NCBI RefSeq assembly: GCF_036711975.1
Contig: NC_091972.1
Span: forward strand, 21,705,001 to 21,769,000
Reading direction: 5' to 3'
Source: Onthophagus taurus
Lineage: Eukaryota > Arthropoda > Insecta > Coleoptera > Scarabaeidae
DNA length: 64,000 nt
Of the stretch, positions 1 through 11,690 are shown piece by piece (position 1 is the stretch's first letter; every line of letters starts with the position of its first letter). A model generated the notes under the pieces. It was not told where the DNA came from. It saw only the letters and a list, made by a program, of their open reading frames with translations, and did not search any database. The translations under genes and the position numbers were made by a program.

Positions 1-1500
1 ACAAACCACTTCCAGAATATTTATAAAGTTGTTGATTTCAATTATGTTAAGATTTAGTTCGGTTTGATGTACAATTAGGTGTTTTTTAATTAAGGTAATG
101 GTATCTTCTACGGGTACGTTAGCATAAAGATTTTTTATATCGAAAGAGATGAGTCTATATTTACTTGTTATTTTCAAATTATTGAGTTTATTGATAAGTT
201 CCAGGGAATTTTTTATATTGTGTTTTAGATGTTCATGAAATATATTGTAAAGATATCTTTGAATTATTTTAGCGATTCTATTAGTTGGTGTGTTGTTGTT
301 ACTTATAATCGGTCTTATGATTTTTTCTTTTTTGTGTAATTTGATAAGGCTCTTTAGTGTGGGTACAAGTGGGTTCATTTCTATGCTATTGAAAGGGGTA
401 ATGTTGAATTTATTTAAGCACGGTTGATATTCTTTGATAAGTTTTTTCAATTTATTATTGAATGTTGTGGTTGGGTTTCTTTTTATAAGGGAAATGTTAT
501 TTTCGCTGAAGAATTTTAGTGTTTTGTCGATATATGTTTGTCGATCTAAAATGATATAACCCGCGTTTTTGTCTCCTAACGTCACTATTAAGTTATTATT
601 AGAAATGGTATCTTTTAGAGATTCCAGTTTGCGACGATTTGAAGAGGTGTATTTGGGTAAATTATGTGAGGGTTTAATATTTTTTATTAGGTGATGATTA
701 TCCTGAAATATCTGTTTGATGTTAGGGCTATAACTTAATTGAGATTCGATTTTTATAGCATAGGTGGCGGGGTCGGTAGTCGTAGGTAGAGAATATTTGT
801 GACCCAAATTCAGGATGTCAACCTCATTTTCGGAGAGAATTATGCCACTGAGGTTTGTAAACCTTGGTGCAAAATAAATATCTTTTAAGTTGTTAAATGA
901 TATGTTATATGTAGGGTTATTAGCGTTAAGTCTATGAATGGTGAAGTTAACTGGTTCATTAAAGTCATCTTTTACATCACTAGAACTGTTAAGGTTCCTG
1001 TTAGGATCGATGTTGTGAGTTTGTGGAATAACATTAAAATTATGAACAGCACCATGTTTATATTTGTGAGGAATCCGATTATTAACATTATTATTGTTGC
1101 CAGAGCAAATATTTATCGAGTTATTTTTATCTTTTACTAACCTAGTGAGTTTGTTTCTCTTCGTTTCTTTACCACGTAATGTCTTGTAGTAGGTTTCCTC
1201 CTTAAATTGATTGTAGATATTTTCATATTCTAGTTGGTGAAGATGGTGGTGTAACGTTCTATGTAGATATTTCAAAATTGAGTCTTGAATGGTGAGGCGT
1301 TTGTATTGAATTCTTATGTTCTTCTTTATAAGTTTCCTCTCGATGTAAGACTTCGGTTCTTTGAGGTTTCTTGGTATTTTTATTCTAAATGCTTTTGGTG
1401 TAACGCCAAGGTGAACGGCTTTATGAAGGAACTCTAGGGTATCTTTAGTTTTTTCCTTCTTAAGCATTGTATTTCTCATCGTCTGCATTAAAACGATATC
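1..1500 (-). mobile_element. Partial inverted copy of a Penelope-like element, 5' part of the ORF
   Basis: Read on the minus strand, this block matches the first ~515 codons of the PLE ORF at 1828-4452 with only scattered differences (judged by eye, nearly identical). It begins at about codon 14 of that ORF, directly against the pLTR that starts at 1501, and runs off the window at position 1, inside the reverse-transcriptase region. Its frame looks open from a methionine near 1489, but I did not check every codon. The two copies are therefore head to head and share one pLTR. Inverted, partly overlapping copies are common for Penelope elements. The missing 5' codons and the lack of its own pLTR suggest a truncated partner copy. 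Confidence 0.9.
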
Positions 1501-1817
1501 TACTCTTTTTTGAACATTTATTCAGTCTGCCAAAATTTATGAGCGGTGTGAGTACCTGTTTTCTTCCGATTCTATGTTTCGCTGTCGCCATTTGTCTTTT
1601 GTTATAATGTTATATTGTATTTTTCATCCTTTTGACGGTATTTATAAACATAATTATCTGTATAATTTTAAATATTAACCATATATTTGTACTTTTAGTC
1701 GTGCCCGTCGAAGATTGCTAGGCAATCGAAACATTGTCGCACCGAATTTAAATAATAAACATTATTCATCGTTAAAAAAAAAAAAAAATTTTTTTTCTTT
1801 TTTTACTTATTAATTTA
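1501..1817 (+). repeat. Left pLTR of the Penelope-like element
   Basis: This is a direct repeat of 4514-4818. It has the same start (tactcttttttgaacat) and nearly the same sequence through to the T-rich end before the ORF start at 1828. The left copy is longer by about 12 bases because of an expanded A/T run near 1777-1797. Terminal direct repeats of this kind are the pLTRs of Penelope-like elements. It contains a hammerhead-like stretch at 1701-1743. Confidence 0.9.
1701..1743 (+). ncRNA. Hammerhead-ribozyme-like motif in the left pLTR
   Basis: GTGC and GCAC at the two ends can pair as stem I. Between them lie a CGAAGA box, a stem-loop TTGC-TAG-GCAA (stem II), GAAAC, and a GTC where cleavage would fall. 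Stem III would be only about one pair, as in known Penelope hammerheads. The conserved CUGANGA box reads TCGAAGA, so two core bases deviate and activity is doubtful. The same sequence occurs in the right pLTR at about 4713-4755. Confidence 0.5.
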
Positions 1818-1827
1818 CTACCTAACG

Positions 1828-4452
1828 ATGAGCATTGAAAAAACTATCGCAAAACTTCAAAATGCGGAGGTATCCGTTTTAATGCAGACGATGAGAAGTA
1901 CAATGCTTAAGAAGGAAAAAACTAAAGATACCCTAGAGTTCCTTCATAAAGCCGTTCACCTTGGCGTTACACCAAAAGCATTTGGAATAAAAATACCAAG
2001 AAACCTCAAAGAACAGAAGTCTTACATCGAGAGGAAACTTATAAAGAAGAACATAAGAATTCAATACAAACGCCTCACCATTCAAGACTCAATTTTGAAA
2101 TATCTACATAGAACGTTACACCACCATCTTCACCAACTAGAATATGAAAATATCTACAATCAATTTAAGGAGAAAATCTACTACAAGACATTACGTGGTA
2201 AAGAAACGAAGAGAAACAAACTCACTAGGTTAGTAAAAGATAAAAATAACTCGATAAATATTTGCTCTGGCAACAATAATAATGTTAATAATCGGCCTCC
2301 TCACAAATATAAACGTGGTGCTGTTCATAATTTTAATGTTATTCCACAAACTCACAACATCGATCCTAACAGGAACCTTAACAGTTCTAGTGATGTAAAA
2401 GATGACTTTAATGAACCAGTTAACTTCACCATTCATAGACTTAACGCTAATAACCCTACATATAACATATCATTTAACAACTTAAAAGATATTTATTTTG
2501 CACCAAGGTTTACAAACCTCAGTGGCATAATTCTCTCCGAAAATGAGGTTGACATCCTGAATTTGGGTCACAAATATTCCATACCTACGACTACCGACCC
2601 CGCCACCTATGCTATAAAAATCGAATCTCAATTAAGTTATAGCCCTAACATCAAACAGATATTTCAGGATAATCATCACCTAATAAAAAATATTAAACCC
2701 TCACATAATTTACCCAAATACACCTCTTCAAATCGTCGCAAACTGGAATCTCTAAAAGATACCATTTCTAATAATAACTTAATAGTGACGTTAGGAGACA
2801 AAAACGCGGGTTATATCATTTTAGGTCGACAAACATATATCGACAAAACACTAAAATTCTTCAGCGAAAATAACATTTCCCTTATAAAAAGAAACCCAAC
2901 CACAACATTCAATAATAAATTGAAAAAACTTATCAAAGAATATCAACCGTGCTTAAATAAATTCAACATTACCCCTTTCAATAGCATAGAAATGAACCCA
3001 CTTGTACCCACACTAAAGAGCCTTATCAAATTACACAAAAAAGAAAAAATCATAAGACCGATTATAAGTAACAACAACACACCAACTAATAGAATCGCTA
3101 AAATAATTCAAAGATATCTTTACAATATATTTCATGAACATCTAAAACACAATATAAAAAATTCCCTGGAACTTATCAATAAACTCAATAATTTGAAAAT
3201 AACAAGTAAATATAGACTCATCTCTTTCGATATAAAAAATCTTTATGCTAACGTACCCGTAGAAGATACCATTACCTTAATTAAAAAACACCTAATTGTA
3301 CATCAAACCGAACTAAATCTTAACATAATTGAAATCAACAACTTTATAAATATTCTGGAAGTGGTTTGTGATCAAAACTTTTTCATTTTTGAAAAGAACT
3401 TTTATCAAATGAAAAATGGATTGCCTATGGGTTCCCCAATTTCGGGGATTCTATCCGACATCTATATTAAGCACTTCGAAGAGATGCTCTTTTCAGATAG
3501 ATATAGCCTTTTTGTGTCAGACATAATATTCTATGGCCGATACGTAGATGACATTATCATCTTATATAAGGGTAACAACGCCAAGTTACTAGCCCTTACC
3601 AACATTTTTAATAACATATCAAACTTGGAATTCACAACAGAAATCGAACACGACTGTAAACTAAATTTCCTTGACTTGACCATCAAGAGAGATAATGTTG
3701 ATGATTCTATATCTTATAAGATCTACAGAAAACCAACTGCTACTGACACCATAATTCCGAAACACTCTTATAACTGTTTACAACACAAAGAAGCATCATT
3801 TAGATTTCTATTTAATAGAACATTTAATGTTCCCTTACACGAAAATGACTATATTAACGAAATGGGAATAATCATAAAGATGGGTTTGAACAATAAATAC
3901 GATATCTCAGACATACAAAGGATTTACAACAAAACTCATGCATCCCACATTAACAAACTCATCTTCCCACATTACACAAAGAAGTTCAGATATTTGTCGG
4001 TCCCTTTCATACCTACAATTCAATATAAACTTAAACAAAATCTGAATAAATTTAACATTATCCCCGCATATACCTCAAACAATAAGATAAGCACATACAT
4101 TTTAAACAACAAACATAAGTTCATTAAAGATGAATTGAGCGGCGTATACAGAATCAATTGCACTGATTGTGAATCTTTCTATATAGGACAGACCGGCCGT
4201 AATTTAAAAACCAGAATGAAAGAACATATATCAAGAGAAAATTCTGCAATATATAAACATATACAAGACACTAAACATAAGATTGACAACGAAATAATTT
4301 TACTAAAAAAGGTTAAAAAGTCTAAAGAACTAAATCTTCTAGAGGAAATGTTCATACATAAATATAACAACATATATAGCGACCTTCTTCTAAATGATCT
4401 TACAGACATCAACAACAACAGATTTTTTCTTAAATACGTCAATCAAATTTAA
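1828..4452 (+). CDS. Penelope-like element protein: reverse transcriptase plus GIY-YIG endonuclease (intact, 874 aa)
   Basis: This single uninterrupted ORF should encode the replication protein of a Penelope-like retroelement, which copies its RNA at a nick made by its own endonuclease. A basic N-terminal region precedes a DKNAGY block near residue 324. The reverse-transcriptase motifs follow: motif A with FDIKNLY (Asp468), motif B with LPMGSP (near 534) and motif C with YVDD (572-575). Near 772 begins a GIY-YIG nuclease domain, seen as GVY, then FYIGQTGR, then a conserved Glu close to the C-terminus. All visible catalytic residues are present. The start follows the pLTR by 10 bases and no upstream in-frame start is needed. 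The ORF sits between two direct pLTRs, so this copy could still be active. The endonuclease-containing architecture fits the Penelope/Neptune/Poseidon groups, but I cannot say which. Confidence 0.95.
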   Translation: MSIEKTIAKLQNAEVSVLMQTMRSTMLKKEKTKDTLEFLHKAVHLGVTPKAFGIKIPRNLKEQKSYIERKLIKKNIRIQYKRLTIQDSILKYLHRTLHHHLHQLEYENIYNQFKEKIYYKTLRGKETKRNKLTRLVKDKNNSINICSGNNNNVNNRPPHKYKRGAVHNFNVIPQTHNIDPNRNLNSSSDVKDDFNEPVNFTIHRLNANNPTYNISFNNLKDIYFAPRFTNLSGIILSENEVDILNLGHKYSIPTTTDPATYAIKIESQLSYSPNIKQIFQDNHHLIKNIKPSHNLPKYTSSNRRKLESLKDTISNNNLIVTLGDKNAGYIILGRQTYIDKTLKFFSENNISLIKRNPTTTFNNKLKKLIKEYQPCLNKFNITPFNSIEMNPLVPTLKSLIKLHKKEKIIRPIISNNNTPTNRIAKIIQRYLYNIFHEHLKHNIKNSLELINKLNNLKITSKYRLISFDIKNLYANVPVEDTITLIKKHLIVHQTELNLNIIEINNFINILEVVCDQNFFIFEKNFYQMKNGLPMGSPISGILSDIYIKHFEEMLFSDRYSLFVSDIIFYGRYVDDIIILYKGNNAKLLALTNIFNNISNLEFTTEIEHDCKLNFLDLTIKRDNVDDSISYKIYRKPTATDTIIPKHSYNCLQHKEASFRFLFNRTFNVPLHENDYINEMGIIIKMGLNNKYDISDIQRIYNKTHASHINKLIFPHYTKKFRYLSVPFIPTIQYKLKQNLNKFNIIPAYTSNNKISTYILNNKHKFIKDELSGVYRINCTDCESFYIGQTGRNLKTRMKEHISRENSAIYKHIQDTKHKIDNEIILLKKVKKSKELNLLEEMFIHKYNNIYSDLLLNDLTDINNNRFFLKYVNQI

Positions 4453-4513
4453 CATTTTAGTCAATTGCTTTAGAGTAACTTTACCACCTCCACCTGTTTA
4501 AACGCGCACGCGC

Positions 4514-4818
4514 TACTCTTTTTTGAACATTTATTCAGTGTGCCAAAATTTATGAGCGGTGTGAGTACCTGTTTTCTTCCGATTCTATGTTTCGCTGTCG
4601 CCATTTGTCTTTTGTTATAATGTTATATTGTATTTTTCATCCTTTTGACGGTATTTATAAACATAATTATCTGTATAATTTTAAATATTAACCATATATT
4701 TGTACTTTTAGTCGTGCCCGTCGAAGATTGCTAGGCAATCGAAACATTGTCGCACCGAATTTAAATAATAAACATTATTCATCGTTAAAAATTTTTTCTT
4801 TTTTTACTTATTAATTTA
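4514..4818 (+). repeat. Right pLTR of the Penelope-like element
   Basis: This is a direct repeat of 1501-1817. It begins 61 bases after the ORF stop and differs from the left copy by a few substitutions and a shorter A/T run. Near-identity of the two pLTRs suggests recent insertion. It carries the same hammerhead-like stretch at about 4713-4755. Confidence 0.9.
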
Positions 4819-5229
4819 AAAGAAAAGGAGTTTGAAGCATATTGCTTTCATACTGCAGAGAAGTATGTTAACCTTTATGGGTGGTACTACATGCCTACTA
4901 GCGTTCACAAAATTTTAATTCATGGTGCTGCAGTAATTAAAGAGTCGCTATTACCCATTGGAGAGCTCTCTGAAGAGGTTCAAGAGGCGAAAAACAAACA
5001 AGTACACAGATTTAGAGAGTGTCACACAAGAAACTGTGGTAGACTTCAAACAACTGAAGATTTATTTAAAAGACTATTACTAAGCTCCGATCCATTTATT
5101 AGTAACTTTTATAAAGAATATTCAGAAAGATATAAAAATATGAATGAAGACATGAAAAATTTACTTATATTGGACGAATCTCTAGAAGAAAAGGAAGATA
5201 AAGAAGAAGATGTGATGATGACGAAGTGA
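4819..5229 (+). pseudogene. Transposon-associated ORF remnant (acidic C-terminus, WYYMP...HKILIHG motif)
   Basis: The frame is open upstream of the ATG at 4891, starting directly at the pLTR edge near 4822, so the true N-terminus was probably lost when the PLE inserted. The readable protein has a FEAYCFHTAEKY segment, the motif WYYMPTSVHKILIHG, a stretch LLPIGELSEEVQEAKNK, and a very acidic tail. I have the impression that this combination occurs as a repeated, transposon-linked ORF in arthropod and cnidarian genomes, but I cannot name the family. No catalytic motif is visible. After the stop the sequence is GA-rich and decays. A host-gene exon cannot be fully excluded. Confidence 0.45.
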
Positions 5230-5734
5230 AGAAGAAGACAATAATGATAAAGAAGTAAATATAGAGGAACAAGATCTAGAAAATGAAGATTGTTGAAGAT
5301 TATGTTGGTAACATAACAAAATATTTTATATTATCTCGAATAATTTGAAATGTACGTGGACTATGTCAGTATCATGAGAAAATTCTACTATAAGTAGGCT
5401 TCAAACTTACGAATTGTGGTCTCCAACATCACTTCAAATTAAGATCGATGAGTTTATTCTCGAATAGTTTTTAATTGTTATTTATCTACAACTATTGAAT
5501 TATCTATTCGTTATACATTTGATTTTTGACGGGTAATGACATGCATTACTCATGACTGACAAAGTGTTGAATAATGAAGCCATTATTCCACAGCTCTGAC
5601 ACGGCCTACTAATCAAAAAATTAAATATTAACAGAAATGACAGCTTTCTTATATTGAGGTTATCTCTGAAATGTCTATCAAGTTTATTTTTTTTCCTTTT
5701 TTTGATTTTTTTCAAAATTAAATACTTGTAGATA
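5230..5734. other. No recognisable feature (remnant tail and AT-rich DNA)
   Basis: The first 70 bases are GA-rich and look like the decayed tail of the preceding ORF. I see nothing further. Confidence 0.6.
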
Positions 5735-5876
5735 AAGTATAGTATTCAACTTGCGTATAATGGATGTTACCCACTCAGATTACATCACTAGCTCGCTTCG
5801 CTCGCTCGTGTTGCAACTTCATCTTCGTGGGTAACAGCCGCCATTATACGCTTGTTGAATAATATACTATTACGTA
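5735..5876. repeat. Small foldback (imperfect inverted repeat)
   Basis: The left arm (about 5738-5772, tagtattcaacttgcgtataatgg and so on to ttaccc) is the imperfect reverse complement of the right arm (about 5829-5872). Between them is a CpG-rich stretch made of overlapping gctcgcttcgctcgctcg. The reverse complement of that stretch reappears at 5931-5947. The structure looks like a MITE or foldback element, but no target-site duplication is clear. Confidence 0.6.
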
Positions 5877-6261
5877 ACCAGTTATAAAAAGACTAATTTT
5901 ATTTGACAAACGTATATTTGTTAAAACAACCGAGCGAAGCGAGCGAGTTTTGCAAATTACTTGAGTTATACAAAATTAGCCGTTTCATAACGTGTTAAGT
6001 ACAAAATTTTATCCAAATCCATTGAAAAAGCAATTTTTATTAAAAACTTGACTTATTCTATTTGTGACAGATGTCAATTTATTAATTTGTAGTTAGTACA
6101 TCACTAGTGATGTGATGGTCATTACATCACTAGTTATAAAAAAGTGACGTTACAAAACGTCAGATAGACATGTAAAATTTAATTTTCATAACGGAATTAG
6201 ATAAAATATTATTAGTAAAAGCTACGTAAAATTAAGTTATCTAACCAACTAATTCTGCCAA
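5877..6261. other. Repeat-flank DNA with a perfect 16-bp palindrome
   Basis: Positions 6098-6113 form a perfect palindrome (acatcactagtgatgt). Half of it, acatcactag, also occurs at about 5785 and 6124. This suggests that decayed terminal repeats of a small element flank this stretch. No coding signal is seen. Confidence 0.4.
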
Positions 6262-7395
6262 CTACAAAGGACGTGTCGAACACTTAAGCATAAACCGGTC
6301 CTCTCAGGCCCGGTGAGATTATAGTTACTATAGTTATTTTATTGGTTAAGTATCCTAGGGTTAATAAGAGATGCCTAACTAACCTAACGCCCAACACAAA
6401 GAAAAAATTGATAAAGATTTTTGTGGATATGTCCACAACTAAGAACCAGACCAAAGGAAACCGTGTATTTCCGGTCACCAGTGATGAAGATAATGAAATA
6501 AAAATTATATCGTATTTTATTGCATTTACAGATTAAATTTAATAACAAATTTATTTTATAAATTTATATTTTTATCCAAATCTAATTTTTGACATTAATT
6601 TTTTGTTTTAATTGTGTCATTTATTTGACTTCTGTTTGTTATTTTTGGTAAATAAAAGCTCGTAAACTAAAAGAATGTCAATCATAATTAATAGTACAAA
6701 TAATAATTGAAATAAATTAAATAAAAACTGTCAAAATGTCATGGCCTTCTAATAAAAGTACAAACGGTTTCCTGCATTTTCTACATGTTTTGATAAATTT
6801 TTCAATATTTCTCCCACATTTACTACAATAAATAGGTATAGGAGTGTTTATAGATAACTTGTAGAGAATTAAATTCTCTTTCGGGTGGGCTAATGAAATA
6901 TGGGGCGTTCCATTTAAAATTGTCGACTTTCTTGCAGTTGAATATGGAGAAACAGTATCTTACTTATTAACTACCTTGTATAAGATACTTTGATACAACA
7001 AATGACAATCTGTTTGAGATCTGAAGAGTAATCGTGCCAATTTAGAGCTTTGTTTGAATGAACATTAGTCGGGATATGGGGTTTTAAAGAGCATGGTGAA
7101 ATTTACCAAAAGAAAATTTAAAAACAAAATAACTCGAAAACGAAAGACCAATAACTTTTATGAAAGTCAATATATTTGTTTACGTACAATTAGAAGGTGT
7201 AATAAAAACTATAGCATTCTAGTTAAAATAACGAAGTTATGGTCTACTTCCGGTAGACCGGAAGTGGCAGCCATCTTGAAAATGTTTTAGATCGAAAGTT
7301 CCGAATGAACAACCCATGCTACCAAAATTTTAAAACTTTACGAATAGTGGAATCTAAAAAAGTTCTACTGGACCAGTTACGTAAAACACCTGTAT
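6262..7395 (+). repeat. Interspersed repeat family 'A', copy 1
   Basis: The part from 6262 to about 6722 matches 25365-26025 on the same strand, apart from an insertion there. The part from about 6740 to 7395 matches 24300-25180 on the opposite strand, and 7230-7395 also matches 26035-26213. The end (guanine-rich tonal block then aaagttctactggaccagtta) includes a palindrome CTTCCGGT-AG-ACCGGAAG at 7247-7264. No transposase frame is visible, so this is probably a non-autonomous or decayed DNA element. The 64-codon open frames on both strands near 6284-6536 are chance frames in the repeat. Confidence 0.7.
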
Positions 7396-9000
7396 ACTAT
7401 ATGAATAACTTAAACTTGTTTTGAATTTCTTAGAATCTAAAACATCCCGATTTTAACACATTAAATATTATCACTTACAGTTATGTTCGAACGTATACCT
7501 AAATTGCGGTAATGCCTACTCTGTGCTCACAAAGAGTATTAAATTATACTGAAGTCCGCTCGTAGTATCCGTCTTTCTCACTACGCTTTCTCACTTCCCG
7601 ATCTACGCATCTTCTATCGACATCGTTGCTACTTTATTTTTTTAAATGAAACACCCTGTATATTTTTACATATTTGGATTTGTCTCTTTTCAAGGCTTAT
7701 GAATACCATTACCTAGTACCATAACTTCATTTTTTTAAATGGCACCCCCCATATTTTATTACTTTGTCGTCTTCGGTGTCTCATTTTACATCTTTTATAT
7801 CCCATATGTCGTATACCTAACATTTATAGTTTGGGAGATAATTAGGGTTCTTCGAAACATGCACACATATCATAACGATATTTAACCTAGTGTGCCATGA
7901 ATACCTAGTATGACCTAATGAATAACCAAATGAAGTGGGGGTTTGAAAATTTGTAGACGTGTGATGTTTGATGACAGCTTTTTAACTAAAATATTTTCAG
8001 GTTCCAGGTACTTGTGGTTACACCGGAAGAGGTGACAATTTTCATATTTCAAATGGAATAGTATTTTATTACATTTTTGAAATTTTGGTTCCATTTTAGG
8101 CCACTTGTATGTTATATACACTATACCTAAGTTGAGTCATTTTTGAGATTTTAATTTTTTATAATCAAAAATGTCAACTGAACGTTACTTTTTATAATTT
8201 ATAACTCATCTATTCTAATCGCCGGAAAAAAATGTTGTGTTGGGAATGTTGTGGTGTTTATATATTATCGATAAGGAAAAAATAAACAGTTTGACATTTG
8301 CTAAAGCTATGGTTTATTCCTATTGGTGTGATGACTAAGTTATTTTTTGTAGTGATCTGTTCTCGAGAAGTCGCAATGCTGCCACCAACAAATTACGTAA
8401 AATTCCTTGCTATCTCTCAGAATTTAAGTTTTCATCATAATAAAGAGCGATAAAATTCCAGTTTTAATGTTCTTGATTCCAAAGAAAATGTTCCAAATTT
8501 CCGACAATGTTTTAATAGCCTGTGTACAATACCTTTAGTTGGTATGGGATGAGTTGGAAATTCATGGAAATCTTTCCGCAAACAGACGACACGTACGCGC
8601 AATTATTTGGTTGTAATAATTGGATGTGTTTTAGTATACAGAGAAAGAAGGTTTATTGATGTTTTATTTAGTTTGTGAAAAAACAATAATAATAATATAA
8701 CAACATTATTTTGGAAACTAGTATCACAGTATCGTTAGTCTAGATATCTATACATTAAGTTATAAATAAGTGATGGAACTAGTAATATATGGAACAGTGT
8801 GGAGGTAGTTATTTATAGTATGTGTGGGTATAAAAACTTCTTAACGACAACCTTAACGAAGTGGTAGGTGTCATCGGCCTCATAATTATTCGGTTCATAA
8901 GCATGTATAATTAACTACGCAAAATTGTAATCTTCATTAATTTATTACCATGACAGTTTAAGCCTAAACTAACGAAAGTTATTATCGCGTCGTTATTTAG
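7396..9000. other. No recognisable feature
   Basis: The stretch is AT-rich. The phrase aaatgaaacaccctgtat near 7647 resembles the ends of common insect repeats, but I can define no element. The frames here are short and do not look coding. Confidence 0.6.
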
Positions 9001-10984
9001 CGGTTAACGAAGAGACTCAATATTGCTAATATGGAGTTCCATCTCTTTAAACAACCATTACTTTCTATTGACACTTGTGAATAATAATTCAAATTGAATT
9101 TAATTCGCTTCAATTGTCGCACGTAATGCATCTATGTGTAATATAAATTACCGCGCCGGTGTATTTTTGCAGTTATAATATAATATCGGGCCGTATATTC
9201 GCGGTAAATGGGGCAATTTAAATTAACATAATATATTTAATATAATTAGAGCACGGGTAGTTGGAATTTGCGTACCCACACCATTGTTCCCAGGCTATTA
9301 TAAATAGTGAGCTTTTTGAAGTTCGTAACAGCGTTAATTATTTTACCTCGGTAACATATTGTTTTCAGTGTGGACTTTTATCGCTGTACAAGGTAACTAA
9401 TGACGAAAATTATATGCACGTGCCGCATTGTACTCGTTTTAATTCAGTCCGAAACTATTCGTTGAATTATTGCGAAAACCCGCGCTGCGTGCTGTTATAT
9501 TATCCGCTAAAAGAGTTTGGTTTTCTGAAACTCGCTCTGAAACTACGGGGAAATGTTCACGGTCAGTTGAGCTGGTGACATAAATTTCACGTATTCAGCC
9601 GGTCCCGCTAATAAAATGTCCAACAGACTGCCGTGCCGCGCGACGGCCCTGCATTTTTCATCGCGGTACGTCGTCTAGAATCTGGATTCTACAAAAACAA
9701 ACCTGCTTTTCATCAACTTCCTAGAAAACGGATAAAATAAAGAATTTAAGAGATCTAGAGACCACCGTATTCGACTTCTTAAACAAAGTTTAACACAGCA
9801 CATTATCTTTAAAGTTTGCTCCACATTTCTATTTGTTTCGAGAAAGTTAATTACTGAAGATCAAGTGTAAATTCGATATATGTGAGTTAAAACTGTTATC
9901 AATCCAATTACAAACGTACGAATGGGCGCCTATATGAACTGTAACTGTGACGGTCAAAAAAAGCTTAGTAAAGCTTTGCTGACGATCCTCGTCCTGACCT
10001 GATACCGGGAAAACTAATATCCCACGGACGTAACCGAATAGCGGTTAAGCCGAGCGTCCATCATTCCATTAAAGAGATGGAGGAAATATCGAAAACAATG
10101 AAACAACGCTCTCACGAAGATATTAAATGATATGAAAGAAGTTATGGATGCTTTATGGCTTAACATCTTAAATCGGCGGAATTATCGGTCACGAATCCGA
10201 CCTCATCCTTTGTTAGCGAAAGCCGCGGTACGGAGGAAAGGATTAGACTTGAAAACATTTCGTGAACTTTAAATTTCCGGAATTAATATCAGAATCAAAT
10301 GATTCATCCAGGTGCAATGGAAAACAGAGTGTATACCCGTTTGAATATAGTTTAGAGTAAATGTACAAGTATGAAATGCTGCTGACAGTGAGAGAAACAG
10401 CCTTTACGAAGTAATTATACACAGTCCATTTGATCTTAGTTTGTAATGATTCCGATTGAAACTTACCTCTGGTTTGCAGCATGCAATGGAAATTCCATTA
10501 CAGAATCTAATTACTATTAATAATAGTATTGTATTTTGAAAACTTGAAATTAAAAATGTAGTGCACACCATGATTTATCTGAGATTAAGGAAAAGATTAT
10601 GAGTTAAGTCTCAAAGGCGATGTCTCCAGCAGGGGGTTGGATTGGCATTTATTATCTCCAGGGGATGGTGCAAAATTTTGGGGTGGTATATTTTTCTACG
10701 CATAGGGGCCTCCCCTAGGGAAATATAATAACAGTTGGCAATTTCAAATTCTTTATAACAAATTATGCCGTTATCTAGGTATTATAATAAATTAATAATG
10801 AAAAAACTTAGTGACAGTATTGTAAAGGAAATGTGAAAAGTTTTAAAATATTCTTAAGAATTGTTTTTTTTAACTGCCTAGTTGGTTGAAACATTAATGT
10901 GGCACTGATTTAAAAAATAAAATATCTCATCATTATTTGGGAATTTTTTAATGTTACATACGATCTGAATCAATAAGGTAGAAT
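9001..10984. other. Non-repetitive intergenic DNA; one unconvincing 105-codon frame
   Basis: Compared with the flanking repeats, this stretch is richer in CpG and poorer in A/T runs. The open frame at 9261-9578 (+) has no recognisable domain, promoter or splice context, and I do not call it a gene. No repeat copy elsewhere in the window matches. Confidence 0.5.
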
Positions 10985-11690
10985 CTTCCGACATTTAGAT
11001 ATACCTAAGACGAGTTGGGTTGTATTGGGTACCTCTTATACTAAAGATGCTAATCAGAGAATGTATCGGCAATTTGGGAGAACTCGTCAGGGGCAATGAA
11101 GTTACTCTATGGTGAGTTCCAGGTCACAAAGACATTGAGGACAATGAAAAGGCGGACAAGCTGGTCAAAGAGGCAGCGAGGACGCCCTTTATTGGAACTC
11201 AACCAGCCTCTAGGGTACAAAAAAGCTACTTAAAACAGGTAATCGATAGATGGGAGACCTCAAAGATCTCAGAGAGGCAAAGATTATGATAACTCCGTTG
11301 CAAAACAAAACCAAAGAGGTTTTATGCCTCAGCAAACGGGTCTAAGTTCGCTGTCAGAATTCCTGACCGGCCATACGCCTAAAATAACTCCTCTTCCACA
11401 TTGGAAAAGTTGAGGATCAAGCTTGTCGACTTTGCAACGACGAGTCAGAGCCTGCTGAACATGTACTGTGTCAATGCGTCGCCAGAGGCCGCCTAAGACA
11501 CAATACTTTCGGTAAGGTTCGCCTGACACCTACTGACAAAAAGAAACAAGACTTTGGAGCAATACTAAGGTTTATCAAGGACCTAGATTTGCCCTAAACC
11601 TTTGGAAGGATTAAGTTACAATGGATCTTATAGGTTGCGGTGGTGACAAGGGCGGCTCCCCTCAGCCATAATAATAATAAAGATGCTAAC
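10985..11690 (+). pseudogene. RNase-H LINE remnant (3' end of the pol ORF)
   Basis: Across several frames the translation shows the end of an RNase H domain (VPGHKDIEDNEKADKLVKEA, the usual GH..xxNExAD block), a LTGHTPKITPLPHW segment, and a Cys-rich block CRLCNDESEPAEHVLCQC that matches the C-terminal zinc knuckle of I/R1/Loa-group LINEs. It then ends FIKDLDLP and stop. In-frame stops and at least two frameshifts inactivate it. A short 3' UTR follows and ends in (ATA)n at about 11671-11681, the usual simple-repeat tail. The same tail and last codons recur at 45600-45735, so the two are copies of one family. Confidence 0.8.

Noticed and set aside
934..1140. 68-codon plus-strand frame, identical in layout to one at 2230-2436 (-)
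   Set aside because: Both are antisense mirrors of the PLE ORF in its two copies.
4179..4442. 87-codon minus-strand frame
   Set aside because: Antisense to the GIY-YIG end of the PLE ORF.
9261..9578. 105-codon plus-strand frame
   Set aside because: No domain, signal peptide, TATA box or splice context. Plausible as chance in CpG-richer DNA.
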